From positions 1,116,001 through 1,180,000 of the forward strand of contig OZ025793.1 in the NCBI GenBank assembly GCA_964019425.1: a DNA stretch of 64,000 bases, in the 5' to 3' direction. The notes beneath the pieces are model-generated. The model did not search any database. It was not told the origin of the DNA and was given only the letters and a program-made list of their open reading frames with translations. A program made the position numbers and the translations under genes. Positions 60,847 through 64,000 of this stretch are shown piece after piece (the first letter of the stretch is position 1; the number at the start of each line of letters is the position of its first letter). Origin of the DNA: Flectonema sp. DT1601 (taxonomy: Eukaryota; Euglenozoa; Diplonemea; Diplonemida; Diplonemidae).

Positions 60847-63800
60847 ATGCTCAACAACAATATGGATGAGCAAGTACCAGTCACCCGACAGTACGTCTCT
60901 CGAGGGGAGGTAATAGATGAAGAGAATGAATTATTTTCCAGACTAGTTTTCTCTGAATTAAGCGAAAGACGACGAGTAAACAGAGAACAAGCATGCATTT
61001 TGATTCAGAGAAAATGGAGGGTTCACAAAAGAAGAATGGCAATAAAACAAATGGGAAGCCCTGAAGGAATCAAACAACAATACGCAGTTTTAAAAGTCCA
61101 GCGAATGTGGAGAGGCTACGCAACTCGTAAGGAATATAATGAAGTCCGTGCAAATATGGAACTACCGGAATTCAAAATTTATAAAAAAACCCAAAAGATG
61201 GCTCAGGAAAAACTCGCACGCGGAAGAGTCGCCGCCGACGAATACGAAGAACGTTATTTGGTTTACTTCATGCTTTCTATATCTCAAAGACGATCACCTA
61301 TTAATCATTTTATAAGGATGAATCCATCTGTTGTTTTTTCAAGAAAAATGAAAACTGCCTACACCTTATACACTGGGAAACTATTAGTTCTACCTCGTCA
61401 AAAGACTTGTGAATCAGAGCTGCTTCACAGAACAGATATTGAATGTGAATTTGAAAAACTATTACCAAAGTTTGCTATTAGTCAGCAATGCATAATTCGA
61501 AAGTCTATCGAAGATATATTCGAGCAGTCTTTATTTTCACTGCGGGAATCTTGCAATCGGGAGATACTTCAAAGTAGGATATGGAAAACCTTCGTATCGG
61601 GTTTCCAAGACCTTCGTCAATTCACTATATCGTTACAGCAGGAAGAATGGCTTTGCATCTGTCGAAAAGAAACAAAATTGTATAAAAAGATGTACGTTGA
61701 TCACATAGTTGCTGCCTTCGACATCGGAAAACACTCAACCTCTACTCAAGAATCGGAGGAGTTTTATCTATTGTTTGGGCTATTCGTGTTCTGCACTGGG
61801 TACGTTAAAATGTCGAAACTCGAAATTATATCCCGCAAACAGATAGCTCAAGAATCGAGGGGGTTACACAAGTCTATGTGTAGTGACTATTATAATATTC
61901 TTGTTCAGCTACGCGAACATCATTTGAGAAATAAAATTGAAATTATGATTGGAAAAGATAACCAACTTCAGCAACTTACTTCCGATTACCTCATACAAAA
62001 ACACATCACGTGTACTGCAGAATGTCAGCAACGAATATCAATATTTGATTCTCACAGTCAACAAAGACTTTTTGTAATTGAATCCGCCGATCGAATTCAC
62101 TTGTGTTCCATTCAAAATGATAGCTGTCGTCAGTTGTTTGATATTTATCGTGTTCAGAAATTAATGTTATCTGAATGGGAGTGTAGAAATAATATTAAAA
62201 TTGAAATGATTTGTCATACTGAATATATCTGTCGCTCATTACTCAACCACATTGAAAGACAACAAACATCTTTTATGATGACAATGGAAATCTACGAGAA
62301 AGCAATTACTGTAATGTTTATAGAAGAACAAGACTATAGAAATATGGTTGAGAAGGAATGTGACTACACCCTTGAGTATATTAATAATATTCCAACGTAC
62401 ATGAGCAATGTGGTGGCTTCACATACTCAATTAAAAAATGAAGAAGAGTGCGATCGTCTAACCATCATTCAAAGTGAAGAAATGTTTACAAAAGAAGCAG
62501 GAAAATCATTACACCATGCTGCAGCTGAGTATGACAGGCAACAGAGGACGGATATTGAAGATTTGGAAATTAGCATAAGAGACGGTATTGATCATAGTTG
62601 GAAATCAATAGCACAACAAGCATGGGCACAAACTGCCGTTGTCTGTAGTGGTAGTTTTATAAGATATTGCAGTCGTAGAAACTCTGTTATTGCTCCAGTG
62701 CTTGACTCACATGAACAAGCAAAAAGAACTGAGCTACAGGTCGTTGCTGATCTATCACTCCGAATGTTGCATCAACAAGGACATCAAGACATGCGAAATG
62801 CAAAGACTCAACAACACATAAGACGTCGAATTGAACTCATAAATCGAAAGAATTACATTGCTTACATCGGAAAGGTAGTTTTCGGTGGAGAAATTGAAAA
62901 ACGAAATCAACTCCTGGAATGTGAGATGCAGTCTTTCTCTGTAATCCAATCAGAGAAAGAAGAGTTCATGGAGACGGCAAAGATATTATTACTGCCAGCA
63001 ATACGTTCCCTTGATGGGGTTCTAGACCCTTTTATAATGCTCTTACTCGGTAATGAGAACGTTGCTTACTATGATCATGAAGAAGTGTTTAGTAGAAGTA
63101 ATGTTTCTTTACTCCATCAAATTGAAAATATGTTTCTTTCTGAACCCTTCAGTAGATCTCTACTGGAACTTGAAGAGAATCAATTGTACTTCCAGTACCG
63201 TCTTCACACACAGACGAGAATGTTATCGACAGAAAGTGACACTGTCGCTTCAAAACTATACCTCGATGAGGAATACAGTTACTCGTTGATAGTAATAAAT
63301 TTCGAACAGGAACTTGAACGTTTTCCTATTGAGGAACAGTCAAGTTTCGCTTTGTATTGGCTTACTATACGAGCGACAGCTGTAATGACTATGCAGAAGT
63401 TCTTGCGACTCTACAGAGCAAATCGAAAGATTCGGTCAGTTAGGAGACTTGTTGAACGAAAGGTATTACTTTCTGAAATAAGTGAACAACTTGACTTCAA
63501 ACTATCCAACCTACCGAATTCCGAATCTGGTGGTAGAACAGCCTTAGAGATTGAGGAATGTGTTTCCTATTCAACACTGAGTGACAAACAGAAGTCTCAT
63601 TTCATGGCTGCCTTCCCTCCTATCGTATCAGAGTTAGAGTCAGCTATAAACACGACAGTAATTAATACTGTTACTCATAACAAGTCTTCCTGCTTCCCAG
63701 AGCTGTATAAACTCTTCCAATACGCTCCGATAGTCAAAGAAGTGAACACTTCAGAGCAACGTTGTAGGGCTCGACTGCACAGACACCGAAAGTTAGACTT

Positions 63801-64000
63801 TCGTGGAATCCTATTTGATAAAACAGATGGTTATGCGAGACTTCCTCCATTAGCAAAGCTACCAGTTGTGAAAGACCGTGATAGAAGGATAAAGTTTAAA
63901 GGTAATAAACCAATGGCTATTATTCATCGGAAGAAAATTATAAAAAAGAAATCCTACGAAGATCATTCAACAACAATAGCAACAGCAGTGAAGTCAGAGA
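60847..64000 (+). CDS. IQ-motif protein, 3'-truncated by the window edge
   Basis: An open frame from ATG 60847 (or 60862) continues without a stop to the right edge, giving at least 1,051 codons. Two IQ motifs (calmodulin-binding) lie near the start: ACILIQRKWRVHKRR (from 60991) and LKVQRMWRGYATRKEY (from 61093). A third IQ-like segment, VMTMQKFLRLYRANRK, lies near 63387. Between them the protein is helical and charged with scattered Cys and no recognised catalytic motif. The visible C-terminal part is Lys/Arg-rich. The T run upstream fits a leader. Likely an axonemal or cytoskeletal calmodulin-binding protein by composition; the specific family is not recognised. Confidence 0.8.
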   Translation, partial: MLNNNMDEQVPVTRQYVSRGEVIDEENELFSRLVFSELSERRRVNREQACILIQRKWRVHKRRMAIKQMGSPEGIKQQYAVLKVQRMWRGYATRKEYNEVRANMELPEFKIYKKTQKMAQEKLARGRVAADEYEERYLVYFMLSISQRRSPINHFIRMNPSVVFSRKMKTAYTLYTGKLLVLPRQKTCESELLHRTDIECEFEKLLPKFAISQQCIIRKSIEDIFEQSLFSLRESCNREILQSRIWKTFVSGFQDLRQFTISLQQEEWLCICRKETKLYKKMYVDHIVAAFDIGKHSTSTQESEEFYLLFGLFVFCTGYVKMSKLEIISRKQIAQESRGLHKSMCSDYYNILVQLREHHLRNKIEIMIGKDNQLQQLTSDYLIQKHITCTAECQQRISIFDSHSQQRLFVIESADRIHLCSIQNDSCRQLFDIYRVQKLMLSEWECRNNIKIEMICHTEYICRSLLNHIERQQTSFMMTMEIYEKAITVMFIEEQDYRNMVEKECDYTLEYINNIPTYMSNVVASHTQLKNEEECDRLTIIQSEEMFTKEAGKSLHHAAAEYDRQQRTDIEDLEISIRDGIDHSWKSIAQQAWAQTAVVCSGSFIRYCSRRNSVIAPVLDSHEQAKRTELQVVADLSLRMLHQQGHQDMRNAKTQQHIRRRIELINRKNYIAYIGKVVFGGEIEKRNQLLECEMQSFSVIQSEKEEFMETAKILLLPAIRSLDGVLDPFIMLLLGNENVAYYDHEEVFSRSNVSLLHQIENMFLSEPFSRSLLELEENQLYFQYRLHTQTRMLSTESDTVASKLYLDEEYSYSLIVINFEQELERFPIEEQSSFALYWLTIRATAVMTMQKFLRLYRANRKIRSVRRLVERKVLLSEISEQLDFKLSNLPNSESGGRTALEIEECVSYSTLSDKQKSHFMAAFPPIVSELESAINTTVINTVTHNKSSCFPELYKLFQYAPIVKEVNTSEQRCRARLHRHRKLDFRGILFDKTDGYARLPPLAKLPVVKDRDRRIKFKGNKPMAIIHRKKIIKKKSYEDHSTTIATAVKSE

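Overview
The window is from a nuclear genome of a protist eukaryote. I read 20 protein-coding loci, all on the + strand. Most are long and intronless, separated by AT-rich spacers full of T- and A-homopolymers. Several start codons sit shortly behind a pyrimidine tract plus AG. One-way gene order, tract-plus-AG leaders, tandem near-identical copies of highly expressed genes, and a C-terminal repeat (FYxxHxPAKL...VDxIL) that I associate with trypanosome-type proteins together suggest Euglenozoa with polycistronic transcription and trans-splicing. A class 2 (quinone-type) DHODH and 14 ordinary cis-introns argue against a trypanosomatid; a diplonemid or other non-trypanosomatid euglenozoan fits best. 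This placement is an inference: no SL RNA or rRNA gene was identified.

Layout: a GUCD1-like protein (0.3-1.0 kb); a kinesin-3-like motor bracketed by two copies of a ~135-bp repeat (1.4-3.8 kb); a giant 3,527-residue Lys/Ser-rich protein with C2-like domains (5.3-15.9 kb); a four-domain voltage-gated cation channel with an atypical Asp/Asp/Ser/Asp filter (16.6-23.4 kb); an equilibrative nucleoside transporter (25.7-27.0 kb); a duplicated two-exon gene for a small Trp-rich membrane protein (28.7-29.9 kb); class 2 DHODH (30.5-31.8 kb); a small, apparently highly expressed two-exon gene (32.1-32.6 kb); three tandem four-exon GRP94 genes (32.9-42.4 kb); a PX-BAR sorting nexin (42.8-44.1 kb); a B-box plus inactive calpain-like protein (44.7-47.2 kb); a rhodanese-like protein without its cysteine (47.5-48.2 kb); a CUE/proline-rich protein (48.4-51.6 kb); a coiled-coil protein (52.3-54.4 kb); a PC-esterase-like type II membrane protein (55.0-56.2 kb); an ankyrin-repeat protein (56.5-57.4 kb); a Cys-rich zinc-finger protein (57.6-59.2 kb); a CEP164-like WW protein (59.6-60.3 kb); and an IQ-motif protein that runs off the right edge (60.8 kb onward).

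The genes do not form one pathway. Themes are flagellum/cytoskeleton (kinesin, CEP164-like, IQ and coiled-coil proteins, perhaps the channel and its C2 neighbour), ER/secretory function (GRP94 array, sorting nexin, PC-esterase) and mitochondrion/pyrimidine supply (DHODH, nucleoside transporter, small proteins).

The most unusual signals are: (1) the third intron of the middle GRP94 copy is 1,373 nt, against 79 nt in its siblings, and holds a ~1.09-kb segment with inverted-repeat ends and internal direct repeats; (2) all 14 cis-introns end in an A-rich ...ACAG with no adjacent pyrimidine tract, opposite to the spacer acceptors; (3) the channel filter; (4) the repeat pair around the kinesin gene.
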